DNA from: Gemmatimonadaceae bacterium
GTDB taxonomy: Bacteria; Gemmatimonadota; Gemmatimonadetes; Gemmatimonadales; Gemmatimonadaceae
Reading direction: 5' to 3'
DNA length: 64,000 nt
Assembly (NCBI GenBank): GCA_020851035.1
Contig: JADZDM010000012.1
Coordinates: 248,001 to 312,000, forward strand
A model generated the notes under the pieces. That model made no database searches, was not told the DNA's origin, and saw nothing but the letters and a program-made list of their open reading frames with translations. Within the stretch, counting starts at the first letter, position 1. Each line of letters begins with the position of its first letter. Below are positions 17,823 through 26,752 of this stretch, in pieces. The position numbers and the translations under genes were made by a program.

Positions 17823-17845
17823 CCGACAGACCCCACCTGCGTTGA
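17819..17845 (+). CDS. Eight-codon mini-ORF linking wecG-type gene and NRPS
   Basis: The peptide MTDRPHLR starts in an ATGA overlap with the stop of the glycosyltransferase gene. It ends in a TTGA overlap with the likely TTG start of the synthetase. That double junction could relay ribosomes from one gene to the next. It is not known to be translated, and a longer synthetase start at GTG 17752 would make it irrelevant. Confidence 0.3.
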   Translation: MTDRPHLR

Positions 17846-20800
17846 TCTCCGCTGACACCACCGCCGACTTCGATCCGTTCGCCGGACCCGCCATCACGCT
17901 GGGCGTGCCGTCCACCGAACCGCAGCGCGAGGTGTGGACGGCGTGCCAGATGGGGCGCGAGGGGTCGCTGGCCTTCAACGAGGCCGCGACGCTCCGCCTG
18001 CGGGGCGCGGTGCAGGTGGATGCGCTGTGCGCAGCGGTCGGCGCGCTGGTGGCGCGCCACGAGGCGCTGCGGTCCACGTTCAGCCGCGATGGCCTGACGA
18101 TGCTCGTGGGCGAGGCGCGACGGGATGTCGTCACGGTGCTGGACCTGTCCACCCTGGACTCCGCGATCCGGCATGAGCGGCGCGTAGCGCTGCTGAAGAA
18201 CGTGGTGACGGAGGAGTTCGACCTCGAGCTCGGGCCACTCGCGCGCTTCGTCGTGGTGCGCCTCTCCGATGTCGACGTCGAGCTGGTGATCGCGGCACAC
18301 CACATCGTCTGCGACGGCTGGTCGTTCGGCGTGCTCGCCTCGGACCTGGCGGCGCTCTACAACGCGCAGCGGTCCGGCGCGCCCGCGTGCCTACCAGCGG
18401 CCGAAGCGTTCAGCGCGCATGCCCGCGACGCCGCGGCCGCCGCGGTGTCCGGCGCGCGCCGCGAGGACGAGGCGTACTGGCTGGCGCGGTTCAGCGGAAC
18501 GCTCCCGGTGCTCGACCTCCCGGCCGATCGCGTGCATCCTGCCATGCGCACCTTCGGAGCCGGTCGCGAGGATCGCCTGATCCCCGCCGAGGTCGCGGGT
18601 GCGGTGCGTGCGGCCGGTGCGAGGGCCGGCAGCAGCGTGTTCGTCACGCTCCTCACTGCGTTCGCAACGCTCGTGCACCGGTTCAGCGGGCAGGACGACA
18701 TCGTGATCGGCGTGCCGGCGGCAGGTCAGTCGGCCATGGCGAAACCCGGGCTCGTCGGGCACTGCGTCAACATGCTGCCGATCCGCATCGCTGCCGACCC
18801 GGCGCGACCTTTCGACCGGATGCTCGCCGAGGTGCGCAGCACCACGCTCGACGCCTTCGAGCACCAGGCGATGGGTTTCGGCAGCCTCCTTGCACGGCTG
18901 CCCATCCCGCGCGATCCGAGCCGGTCGCCACTGGTGTCGGTCATCTTCAACCTCGACCGCTCGCTCCCACCGTCCGCGATGCCCTTCGACGGGCTCGAGG
19001 CCGACCTGCGCACCGTGCCGCGCGCGTTCGAGAACTTCGAGCTGTTCCTGAACGCCATCGAGACCGACGGCGGCATTGCGCTGGAGTGCCAGTACAACAC
19101 GGCGCTGTTCGACGCCACGACGATCCGGCGGTGGCTGGAAAGCTACGAGGTGCTGCTGCGCGGTGCGGCTGCGGCGCCGTCGTCTCCGACCGGCGACCTG
19201 CCGGTGCTCACGGCATCGGATGCGGCGATCCTCGATCGCTGCAACGACACCGCCATGGCGCTGCCCCCGGTCCGGCTGGTGCACCGGCTGGTCGAGGCGC
19301 AGGTCATGCAGACCCCGGCAGCCGTCGCCGTGACGTTCGAGGGGCAGTCGCTCTCGTATGCGGAACTCGACCGGCGCGCGAACCGCCTCGCCCATCACCT
19401 GCGCGCCGCCGGTGCCGGTCGCGACAGGCTCGTCGGCCTCTGCCTGGACCGGTCGCCCGACCTGCTCGTGGGACTGCTGGCGATCCTCAAGTGCGGCGCG
19501 GGCTATGTGCCACTCGACCCGAACTATCCGTCCGACCGCCTGCAGTTCATGGCGACCGACGCGGCCCTGTCGGCACTCGTGACCGAGACACACCTCGCCG
19601 GCGACCTGCACCGCCTGGCACCCGTCGTCGTGCGGATCGACGCCGATGCCGATGCGATCGCAGCGCGTCCCGCGACGCCGCTCGAGCCGTCGCCGTCCGA
19701 TGCTGGCCCCGATGACACGGCCTATGTGATCTACACCTCCGGGTCGACCGGCCGGCCGAAGGGAGTGCTCGTTCCGCATCGTGCAGTGGTCAACCTGCTC
19801 GCCAGTGTGCGGCGCGAACCGGGGCTCAGCGCCAGCGACGTGATGCTGGCGATCACCACCCTGTCGTTCGACATCGCGGTGTCCGAGGTGCTGCTGCCGC
19901 TCACGGTCGGGGCGCGGATCGTGCTTGCGTCCCGCGAGACAGCCACCGACGGGAGCGCACTGCTGCAGCTCATCGAGGCCAGCGGCGTGACGGTGATCGA
20001 CGCCACACCGGCCACCTACCGACTGCTCCTGGCCGACGGGTGGCGGGGGAGCGGGTCGCTGCGGCTGATCTGCACCGGCGAGGCGATGCCGCGCGACCTC
20101 GCGCAGGTGCTCACCGGCTGTGCCCGGGAAGTGTGGAACGGCTACGGTCCCACCGAGACCACCGTCTGGTCGACGTTCGCGAGGATCACGGCGCCGGTGG
20201 ACCGCGTGCTGATCGGCCGGCCGGTTGCGAACACGCAGGTGCGCATCCTCGACGCACGGGGGCACCAGGTGCCCGTCGGCGTGCCGGGCGAGTTGCTCAT
20301 CGCGGGGGAGGGGGTGAGCAGGGGGTACCTCAACCGCCCCGACCTGACGCGTGAGCGCTTCATCGCGATGCCGGAGACACCGGGTCGCTGCCGCTACCGG
20401 ACGGGCGACCTGGTGCGACTGCTCGCCACCGGGGAACTGGAGTGCCTCGGGCGCAACGACAACCAGGTGAAGGTGCGCGGGTTCCGGATCGAACCCGGCG
20501 AGATCGAGAGCGTGATTGCCCAGTGGCCCGGCGTGGAGTCGGCGGTGGTCGTGGCACGTGAGGATCGCGAGGGTGACGTGCGCCTCGTCGCCTACGTCGT
20601 CGCGGCGGCGGAGCAGGTGGTCGCCGACGGCCTTCGCGCACACGTGCGCGCGGCGCTCCCCGAGTACATGATCCCGAACCTCTTCATCACCCTGCCGTCA
20701 CTGCCGCTCACGCCGAGCGGCAAGGTGGACCGCAAGTCCCTGCCGGCGCCCGACGCCGCGGCGGACGTGGGGCACGAGCGCGCCTTCGTCGAGCCGCGCA

Positions 20801-23800
20801 CGGCGTCGGAGGCCATCGTCGCGTCGCTCTGGGCGGATGCGCTCGGGCTCGACCGTGTGAGCGTGCACGACGACTTCTTCGCACTGGGGGGGCATTCGCT
20901 CCTCGCCTCGCAGGTGTTGTCACGCCTCCGCCGCGACCACGGCGTGCTGGTGCCCTTCCGGCAGGTGTTCGAGTCACCGACCGTGGAGGCATTCGCCGCC
21001 ACGGTCGACGCGGTGCAGGCCACCGGCGACACGGCGTCGTCGCCTGCACACGACGCGATCCCGCATCGCGCGGGCGCGCAGGATGCGCCGCTCTCGGTGC
21101 TCCAGGAGCGGCTCTGGATGCTGGAGGAGTTGCAGCCGGGTCAGCGCGCGGCGCACGCGCACAGCGCGGCCTGGATACTCACCGGTGCACTCGACCTGGA
21201 CCGGCTGCAGCGCGCGCTCTCCGCGCTGGCGCAGCGCCACGCGGTGTTGCGCACCAGCTTCCGGCTGGTGAACGGTGAGCGCCGGCAGGTGGTCGCCGCG
21301 ACGGGTCGCCTCGTGCTCGGCATCCGCGACCTGTCGCACCTCGACGCAGCGACGCAGGACGCCGCGCTGCAGGCCTTCTTCCACGAGCAGCAGCACGCGC
21401 CGTTCGACGTGGGAACGGACCCGCTCTTCCGCGCCGTCGTCCTCCGCCTCGGGCCGTCGTCGCACATGCTCTACACGCTGCAGCACGGCATGATCTGGGA
21501 TGGGTGGAGTTTCGACCTTTTCCTGCAGGACCTTGCCGGGTTGTACGCCGCCGACGAGGCGGGGCGCGCCACGGCGCTGGCACCGCTGCCGGTGACCTAC
21601 GGAGACTTTGCCGCGTGGCAGTCGGGCTGGATGGACGGGGCGGAGGCGGCGCGGCAGGCTGCGTGGTGGCGAAGCCGGCTCGGTGGTGAGCTGCACGAGC
21701 TGGCACTGGCGACCGACCATGCACGACCGGCCGTGTCATCACACGGCGGCGCACAGGCCACCCTGGCGTTCACCGCCGGCGAGGCGGAACAGCTTCGTGC
21801 GCTGGCGCGGCGGCACGATGCCACTCTCTTCATGGTGGTGTTCGCGGCGTACAACGTGCTGCTGCATCGCTACTCGGGCCAGCGCGACCTGCTGGTCGGT
21901 TCGCCGGTGCGGGCGCGCACCCGGCCGGAGCTCGAGCCGGTGATCGGACCCTTTGTCAACACGGTGCTGCTCCGCACGCAGCTCGACCCGGCACAGCGGT
22001 TCACGGACGTGCTGGCAGCGGTGCGTGACGTCACGCTCGATGCGTTCAGCAACCAGGAGTTGCCGTTCGAGCGGCTCGACACGCGCGTGCCGCCGCTGCG
22101 GGTGCTGTTCTCCATGCAGGATGCCCGGGAACGGCCGGTGCGGATGGGCACGCTGGGGCTCGAGCAGTACCATGTCCCGCAGCACTTCGCGATGAACGAC
22201 ATGATGCTGTGGATGATGGAATCCCGGGAGAAGCTCATCGCGGTGCTGAACTACAGCACGGAGCTCTTCGAGCCGGCCAGCGCCGACCTGTTCCTGGCAC
22301 AACTGCAGGCGTTGCTGCGCGGCATCATCGCGGCCCCCGATGCCACGATCCTCAGCTTCGACCTCTCATCGCCGGCACAGTCCGGCGAAGCCAGCGTGCC
22401 TGCGGTGCCCGCGCCGGCAGCGCGATCCGTCGTCGCGGCGATCCGCTGGTGGGCCAGCCAGGATCCGGCGCGTGTGGCAGTGCGCGATGGGCGGGAGTTC
22501 TGCACGTACGGTGAGCTCGTCGCGAGGGCGCAGCGGGTGGCCAGCCACCTCGCACACCGCGGGTACGGACCGGGCCGTGCCGTGGCGATCGCGGTCTCGC
22601 GGGGTATCGATCGCAGCGCCCTGCTCATCGGCGCGCTGTGGGCCGGATGCCCGGTGTTGTGCCTCGACGGCGACGACGCGTCGGAGAGCAGTGCAGCGGC
22701 CATGCAGCGCAGTGATGCGGTCGCCTGTATCGCCGAGGGAGAGCGGAGCGCCGGAGCGGGTGTCGCGGTCCTGCGTGCAGAGACGCTGCTGCATGCCGAT
22801 GCGACGCCGGGCGAGCCCGATGATCGATCGGCGTGCGCCTCGGTGATCTCCGGTGCGCCGGACGACGACGGCACGGCCTACCCGGCACGCCGCACCCAGC
22901 ACGACCTGGCACTGGCAGTGGCGGCTGCAGGTGAGGTGATGGGGCTGCAGCGCGACGACGTCGTGCTCGCGATGCTGCCGGCAGCAGCACCACTCGCGAC
23001 GGTCGAGGTGTTCCTGCCGCTGGTGCACGGTGGTGCCCTCGTGTTCGCGTCGGACGACGCACGCGAGGAACCGCTCGACCTGGGTGACGAACTCGCTGAG
23101 GTGGCGGCGACGGTGATGTTCGCGACGGAAGACACCTGGCGGGGACTGCTCGAGACGACCTGGCAGGCGCCCGACCGCTTCGCCGCGCTGCTCGTTTCCG
23201 GTGGCCCAGCGGATGCGGCGCAGTTGCGTACGCTGGCCTCGCGAGCGAGCAGCGCATGGACCCTCCTCGCCGACGGCTCTGCGATGGGCCGGATCCTGCC
23301 CGGCGATGACACCAGCGTCGTCGAGCATGGGCTCGGCGGCGCGTTCCGTGTGGTCGATGGCTCGGGCGTCGCGGTGCCACGTGGCGTCCCTGGTGTGCTG
23401 CAGGGCACCGGCGGCGCGGCAGAGGCGCAGCCCTCGTGGCGCGCCCGCCACACGGCGGGTGGCCGCGTGCATCTGCTCGCGGCTGACGCCGACTGGATCT
23501 GGATGGAGGGTGTGCAAGTCCGCGCCGCAGCCGTCGAGCGAGCGATCGCGGGCCATGCCGCCGTGGCCGACGCGGCGGTGGCGGTCCACCGTGATGCCCG
23601 CGGCAACCGACGCCTCGTGGGGTACGTCGTCCCGGTGCCGGGCAGGCACGTCACCGAGACCGAGCTCCGGGCTGCGGTTCGTGCGCGACTCCCGCGCCGC
23701 TGCATCCCGCACCGGTTCGCCGAGGTCGCGGCGATCCCGCGCCGCGTCGACGGACGGGTGATCCGTGACGCGCTCGGCTCACCGTTCGCACCATCGGCGA

Positions 23801-24123
23801 CGGATCATGCGTCGGGCGCCCCACGTACCGCCACCGAGGTGCTGCTCGCGTCGCAGTGGCGCGCCGTGCTCGAGCTGGAGCAGGTCGCGGTCGGTGACAA
23901 CTTCTTTCACCTGGGTGGCACGTCGCTGCTCTGCTTCCGTGTGATCGAGCAGGTGCGCAGGGCCACGGGGCGGGTGCTCAATCCGCGTTCGCTCCTCGTC
24001 GGCACGCTCGGGCAGGTGGCCGCCGAACTCGATCGCGACGCACCCACGCCTGCCGACGCACCTGCCCCCGTCGGTGGCGTGCTCTCACGGATCCGGGAGC
24101 TGGCCCGCGGCATCGGCGACTGA
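17842..24123 (+). CDS. Nonribosomal peptide synthetase, C-A-PCP-C-A(degenerate)-PCP
   Basis: This protein of about 2090 residues has two modules. Module 1 looks intact: condensation motif HHIVCDG (18298), adenylation motifs YTSGSTGRPKG (19732), GYGPTET (20140), YRTGDL (20395) and GKVDRK, and carrier motif LGGHSLLA (20884). Module 2 is degraded. The condensation motif is HGMIWDG (21484), with the catalytic second His replaced by Gly. The A domain lacks the phosphate-loop, GYGPTE and YRTGD motifs, and ends in DGRVIRD without the catalytic Lys. The final carrier motif LGGTSLL (23908) is kept. There is no thioesterase. By eye the module-1 pocket reads D-I-S-A-I-T-G-V-W-K, which I cannot assign. 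I use TTG 17842; in-frame GTG 17752 is the alternative. Confidence 0.88.
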   Translation: MISADTTADFDPFAGPAITLGVPSTEPQREVWTACQMGREGSLAFNEAATLRLRGAVQVDALCAAVGALVARHEALRSTFSRDGLTMLVGEARRDVVTVLDLSTLDSAIRHERRVALLKNVVTEEFDLELGPLARFVVVRLSDVDVELVIAAHHIVCDGWSFGVLASDLAALYNAQRSGAPACLPAAEAFSAHARDAAAAAVSGARREDEAYWLARFSGTLPVLDLPADRVHPAMRTFGAGREDRLIPAEVAGAVRAAGARAGSSVFVTLLTAFATLVHRFSGQDDIVIGVPAAGQSAMAKPGLVGHCVNMLPIRIAADPARPFDRMLAEVRSTTLDAFEHQAMGFGSLLARLPIPRDPSRSPLVSVIFNLDRSLPPSAMPFDGLEADLRTVPRAFENFELFLNAIETDGGIALECQYNTALFDATTIRRWLESYEVLLRGAAAAPSSPTGDLPVLTASDAAILDRCNDTAMALPPVRLVHRLVEAQVMQTPAAVAVTFEGQSLSYAELDRRANRLAHHLRAAGAGRDRLVGLCLDRSPDLLVGLLAILKCGAGYVPLDPNYPSDRLQFMATDAALSALVTETHLAGDLHRLAPVVVRIDADADAIAARPATPLEPSPSDAGPDDTAYVIYTSGSTGRPKGVLVPHRAVVNLLASVRREPGLSASDVMLAITTLSFDIAVSEVLLPLTVGARIVLASRETATDGSALLQLIEASGVTVIDATPATYRLLLADGWRGSGSLRLICTGEAMPRDLAQVLTGCAREVWNGYGPTETTVWSTFARITAPVDRVLIGRPVANTQVRILDARGHQVPVGVPGELLIAGEGVSRGYLNRPDLTRERFIAMPETPGRCRYRTGDLVRLLATGELECLGRNDNQVKVRGFRIEPGEIESVIAQWPGVESAVVVAREDREGDVRLVAYVVAAAEQVVADGLRAHVRAALPEYMIPNLFITLPSLPLTPSGKVDRKSLPAPDAAADVGHERAFVEPRTASEAIVASLWADALGLDRVSVHDDFFALGGHSLLASQVLSRLRRDHGVLVPFRQVFESPTVEAFAATVDAVQATGDTASSPAHDAIPHRAGAQDAPLSVLQERLWMLEELQPGQRAAHAHSAAWILTGALDLDRLQRALSALAQRHAVLRTSFRLVNGERRQVVAATGRLVLGIRDLSHLDAATQDAALQAFFHEQQHAPFDVGTDPLFRAVVLRLGPSSHMLYTLQHGMIWDGWSFDLFLQDLAGLYAADEAGRATALAPLPVTYGDFAAWQSGWMDGAEAARQAAWWRSRLGGELHELALATDHARPAVSSHGGAQATLAFTAGEAEQLRALARRHDATLFMVVFAAYNVLLHRYSGQRDLLVGSPVRARTRPELEPVIGPFVNTVLLRTQLDPAQRFTDVLAAVRDVTLDAFSNQELPFERLDTRVPPLRVLFSMQDARERPVRMGTLGLEQYHVPQHFAMNDMMLWMMESREKLIAVLNYSTELFEPASADLFLAQLQALLRGIIAAPDATILSFDLSSPAQSGEASVPAVPAPAARSVVAAIRWWASQDPARVAVRDGREFCTYGELVARAQRVASHLAHRGYGPGRAVAIAVSRGIDRSALLIGALWAGCPVLCLDGDDASESSAAAMQRSDAVACIAEGERSAGAGVAVLRAETLLHADATPGEPDDRSACASVISGAPDDDGTAYPARRTQHDLALAVAAAGEVMGLQRDDVVLAMLPAAAPLATVEVFLPLVHGGALVFASDDAREEPLDLGDELAEVAATVMFATEDTWRGLLETTWQAPDRFAALLVSGGPADAAQLRTLASRASSAWTLLADGSAMGRILPGDDTSVVEHGLGGAFRVVDGSGVAVPRGVPGVLQGTGGAAEAQPSWRARHTAGGRVHLLAADADWIWMEGVQVRAAAVERAIAGHAAVADAAVAVHRDARGNRRLVGYVVPVPGRHVTETELRAAVRARLPRRCIPHRFAEVAAIPRRVDGRVIRDALGSPFAPSATDHASGAPRTATEVLLASQWRAVLELEQVAVGDNFFHLGGTSLLCFRVIEQVRRATGRVLNPRSLLVGTLGQVAAELDRDAPTPADAPAPVGGVLSRIRELARGIGD

Positions 24124-24142
24124 CCGCGGCTGCGTTCGCGCG

Positions 24143-25024
24143 TCAGGGCACCGGTGGCGCGAGCGTTTCCAGGAAGAAGGCTCGGAGTCGCGATGCGACG
24201 CTGGTGTCGGCCGCGATGTAGCCGCCGTGACTGGCCGCCGGCACCACCCAGAGCTGCTTGGGCTCCCCGGCAGCGGCGTGCACGGCGCGCGTCAGCGGCG
24301 GGGGAACGGTGACATCCCGGAGGCCGGTGATGAAGACGATCGGGCGGGGGGCGATCCCGGCGACGATGTCCACCACGCGGTCCGGCCGGCGCGCGAGGCC
24401 GGCGAGCCTGGCGCCGAGCACCGCCCCCCACTGCGCGGCGAGCCCGGAGCGCTGGTACTCGGCCAGCGTCTGTGACCGGGGCTCGTCGAACGCACCTTCC
24501 ACCACGAAACCCGCGACACGCATATCGCTGGCCCCTTCCAGCAGCGACGCCCAACTGCCGAGCGAGAATCCCAGGATCCCGATGCGGCCCGGGCGTACAT
24601 CCGGGCGACTCGCGACGAAATCGACGGCGCCACGGACGGCAGCGCGCTCCGCGTCGCCCACGCCGATCGTGCCGTCGCTCTCGCCGCAGCCCGGCCAATC
24701 GAAGACCAGCACACCAAGGCCGCCAGCCACGAGCGCACGGGCCTCGTTCAGCATGCCGGTCCTGTCCGTGCCGCTCCCCCCCGCGAGGATCACGGCTGCC
24801 CCGGTGCGCGACGGCACGTACCAGCCCCGCAGCGTGGTCCCGCTCGCGCCGGCGAACTGCACGTCCTGCACCCCGGGAAGCGACCCGTCCCGCGGCCGTT
24901 GCGGGCGCGAGCGTGGTGCATGGAAGTTATTGTACTCGTATCGCGCGCTATGGACCCCGCGCGCGAGTTGCCAGCTCACGAGCAGGACGACGATGACGAG
25001 TACGAGACGCCCCAGGAGCTTCAT
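24143..25024 (-). CDS. Membrane-anchored alpha/beta-hydrolase
   Basis: This 293-residue hydrolase has an N-terminal signal anchor (MKLLGRLVLVIVVLLVSW) and should act outside the cytoplasmic face. The nucleophile elbow GFSLGS supplies Ser, an acidic residue lies in GLRDVTVP, and the His is in ASHGGY, so the triad is complete. The oxyanion region is GGSGTDRTG. It converges on the synthetase gene with 19 bp between the stops. It diverges from the phosphopantetheinyl transferase gene. It could release or trim the synthetase product, since the synthetase lacks a thioesterase, but only position suggests that. ATG 25024 was chosen because sequence upstream of it is not protein-like. Confidence 0.83.
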   Translation of the reverse strand: MKLLGRLVLVIVVLLVSWQLARGVHSARYEYNNFHAPRSRPQRPRDGSLPGVQDVQFAGASGTTLRGWYVPSRTGAAVILAGGSGTDRTGMLNEARALVAGGLGVLVFDWPGCGESDGTIGVGDAERAAVRGAVDFVASRPDVRPGRIGILGFSLGSWASLLEGASDMRVAGFVVEGAFDEPRSQTLAEYQRSGLAAQWGAVLGARLAGLARRPDRVVDIVAGIAPRPIVFITGLRDVTVPPPLTRAVHAAAGEPKQLWVVPAASHGGYIAADTSVASRLRAFFLETLAPPVP

Positions 25025-25134
25025 GCCGGGAATCGCGGTGCGGTGGTGCGGTCGCGCGACGACGTGGCGCGCGCGGGTCGCGTGACCACGGCTGGAAGAT
25101 ACGGCGCGGTGCGGCGGGTGTCCGGCGGGGAGCG

Positions 25135-25917
25135 ATGACCAGCCCGGCCGCCCTCGCGGATGACGTGCGTCGGTTTCGCCGGCTCCCGGTGCCGGCGCCG
25201 TTCGCGGAGTACGGCGCTGCGGCGTGTGTCGCGCTGGCCGAGGTGTCCGCGGCGGCCAGCGGCACGGGCGAGGTGGAGATGTCCCACGCCGTCCTCGCGG
25301 CCTCGTTGGACAGGGCGGTGCGGTCCCGGATCCGGTCGCACCTGGCCGGCCGCCACTGCGCAGGCACGGCCATCGCGGCACTCACCGGTGCCGACGCCGC
25401 TGTCACGATTCCGATCGGACCGCTCGGCGCTCCGGTGTGGCCGGCGGGGCTGGTCGGGTCGATCACGCATGGGGGCCCACTTGCCGCCGCGGTGGTGGCG
25501 CCGGACAGCAGGTGGCGGGGAATCGGCATCGACTGCGAGCGACTCCTGCCCGACGCCGAGTCGGACGACATCGTCGGGCTCGTGTTCCCCGAAGCGGCAG
25601 CCACGCGCGTCCTGAGCGCGGGTGTGCCCGCGAGTCGTGGCAGACTCGTCTCGGTGGCCTTCTCCGCGAAGGAGAGCCTCTACAAGTGCCTCGCACCGCT
25701 GGCGGGGCAGTTCTTCGACTTCACGGCGGCACGGGTCGAGGAGATCGACTTCGAGCGCGGCACGGTGCGGCTGCTGGTGACGGAGCCGGTCGGCGGACCC
25801 ATCGCACCCGGGCTGTTGCTCACGGCGCGCTTCCGCGTCGATCAGGATCATGTCTACTCGGCCGTCGGTCTCCCCGTCCTCGACCACACTCCCGGCGCCA
25901 GCGCGCCACCCGGGTGA
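25135..25917 (+). CDS. Sfp/EntD-type 4'-phosphopantetheinyl transferase
   Basis: This enzyme attaches phosphopantetheine from CoA to the serine of carrier domains, here most likely the two on the adjacent synthetase. The family signatures are GIGIDCERL (about residue 126) with the Mg-binding Asp and Glu, and FSAKESLYKCL (about 180) with the conserved Lys-Glu-Ser...Lys. The GSITHGG segment matches the EntD-like CoA-binding motif. The length of 260 residues suits the Sfp/EntD group rather than AcpS. It heads a rightward trio with two hydrolase genes that follow closely. Confidence 0.92.
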   Translation: MTSPAALADDVRRFRRLPVPAPFAEYGAAACVALAEVSAAASGTGEVEMSHAVLAASLDRAVRSRIRSHLAGRHCAGTAIAALTGADAAVTIPIGPLGAPVWPAGLVGSITHGGPLAAAVVAPDSRWRGIGIDCERLLPDAESDDIVGLVFPEAAATRVLSAGVPASRGRLVSVAFSAKESLYKCLAPLAGQFFDFTAARVEEIDFERGTVRLLVTEPVGGPIAPGLLLTARFRVDQDHVYSAVGLPVLDHTPGASAPPG

Positions 25918-25936
25918 GTGGCAGCCACGCCCCGTG

Positions 25937-26752
25937 ATGATTCCCGCCCGGGCCGTCCCGCACACCGTCCCGACGTTCTTCGGCAGTGCGGAGCGTCGGC
26001 TCTTCGGCCTGTATCACGCGCCATCCGGCGACACGGTCCGCGCAGCTGGTGTCGTGTTGTGCCATCCGGCGCCGCAGGAGTACAGCCAGACCTACTGGGC
26101 GTTCAACAAGCTGGCGGGTATGTTGGCGTCCGCCGGCTTCCACGTGTTGCGCTTCGACTACGGCGGCACCGGTGACTCGTCGGGTGAGTCGGCCGACGCG
26201 CGGCTGGCCCAGTGGGTGGGTGACATCGGTACCGCGGTGCAGGAGCTGCGTGACCTCGCGGGCGTCCGGCGCATCTCACTCGTCGGCATGCGCGTCGGTG
26301 CGGCACTGGCGGCGCGTGCGACGGCTGCAGGCGTGCGCGTTCGTGACCTTGTGCTGTGGGAGCCGGTGGTCTCGGGCCCGGCGTACCTGGCGGAGCTGGA
26401 CGCCGTCGAGGATCGCCGTCTGGGGCTGCTCAACTATCCCGAACCCGACACGCGCCTGGACGATGAGCTGATGGGCTATGCGTTCCCCCACGCCATGCGT
26501 CGCGAGACCGCTGCCATCGACCTCACGACGGAGTCGGTCGGTCGTGCCGACCGGCTGCTCATCGTCGGCGCGCTCGACGTCCCGTCGTGGGCCACGATCG
26601 CGGCCCGGTCGGCGGCGGCGGGCATCGCTGCCACCGTGACCCGTGTCCCGGATCCCGTGCTCTATGCAGGTGTCGGCCATCCGTCGGACACGATCCTGCC
26701 ACACGAGGCGCCGCTGGCGATCACGGCGTTCCTTGCCCGGGCGAACGCATGA
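25937..26752 (+). CDS. Alpha/beta-hydrolase-fold protein lacking the nucleophile serine
   Basis: This 271-residue protein has an alpha/beta-hydrolase fold, with VVLCHPAPQEYSQTYWAF near the N-terminus and LRFDYGGTGDSSGE as the typical strand-loop. The nucleophile elbow, normally GxSxG, reads LVGMRVGAALA, so Arg occupies the Ser position. This resembles the GLRxG form I recall from exosortase-A-associated hydrolase 2 proteins, though no exosortase is visible here. It may be a non-hydrolytic acyl carrier or binder. The start is ATG 25937, 19 bp after the transferase gene, and the stop overlaps the next ATG by 4 bp. Confidence 0.75.
   Translation: MIPARAVPHTVPTFFGSAERRLFGLYHAPSGDTVRAAGVVLCHPAPQEYSQTYWAFNKLAGMLASAGFHVLRFDYGGTGDSSGESADARLAQWVGDIGTAVQELRDLAGVRRISLVGMRVGAALAARATAAGVRVRDLVLWEPVVSGPAYLAELDAVEDRRLGLLNYPEPDTRLDDELMGYAFPHAMRRETAAIDLTTESVGRADRLLIVGALDVPSWATIAARSAAAGIAATVTRVPDPVLYAGVGHPSDTILPHEAPLAITAFLARANA

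Noticed and set aside
24124-24142. Missing thioesterase domain at the end of the synthetase
   Set aside because: The frame ends cleanly after the carrier domain, with the convergent hydrolase stop 19 bp away. No frameshifted thioesterase sequence is present.
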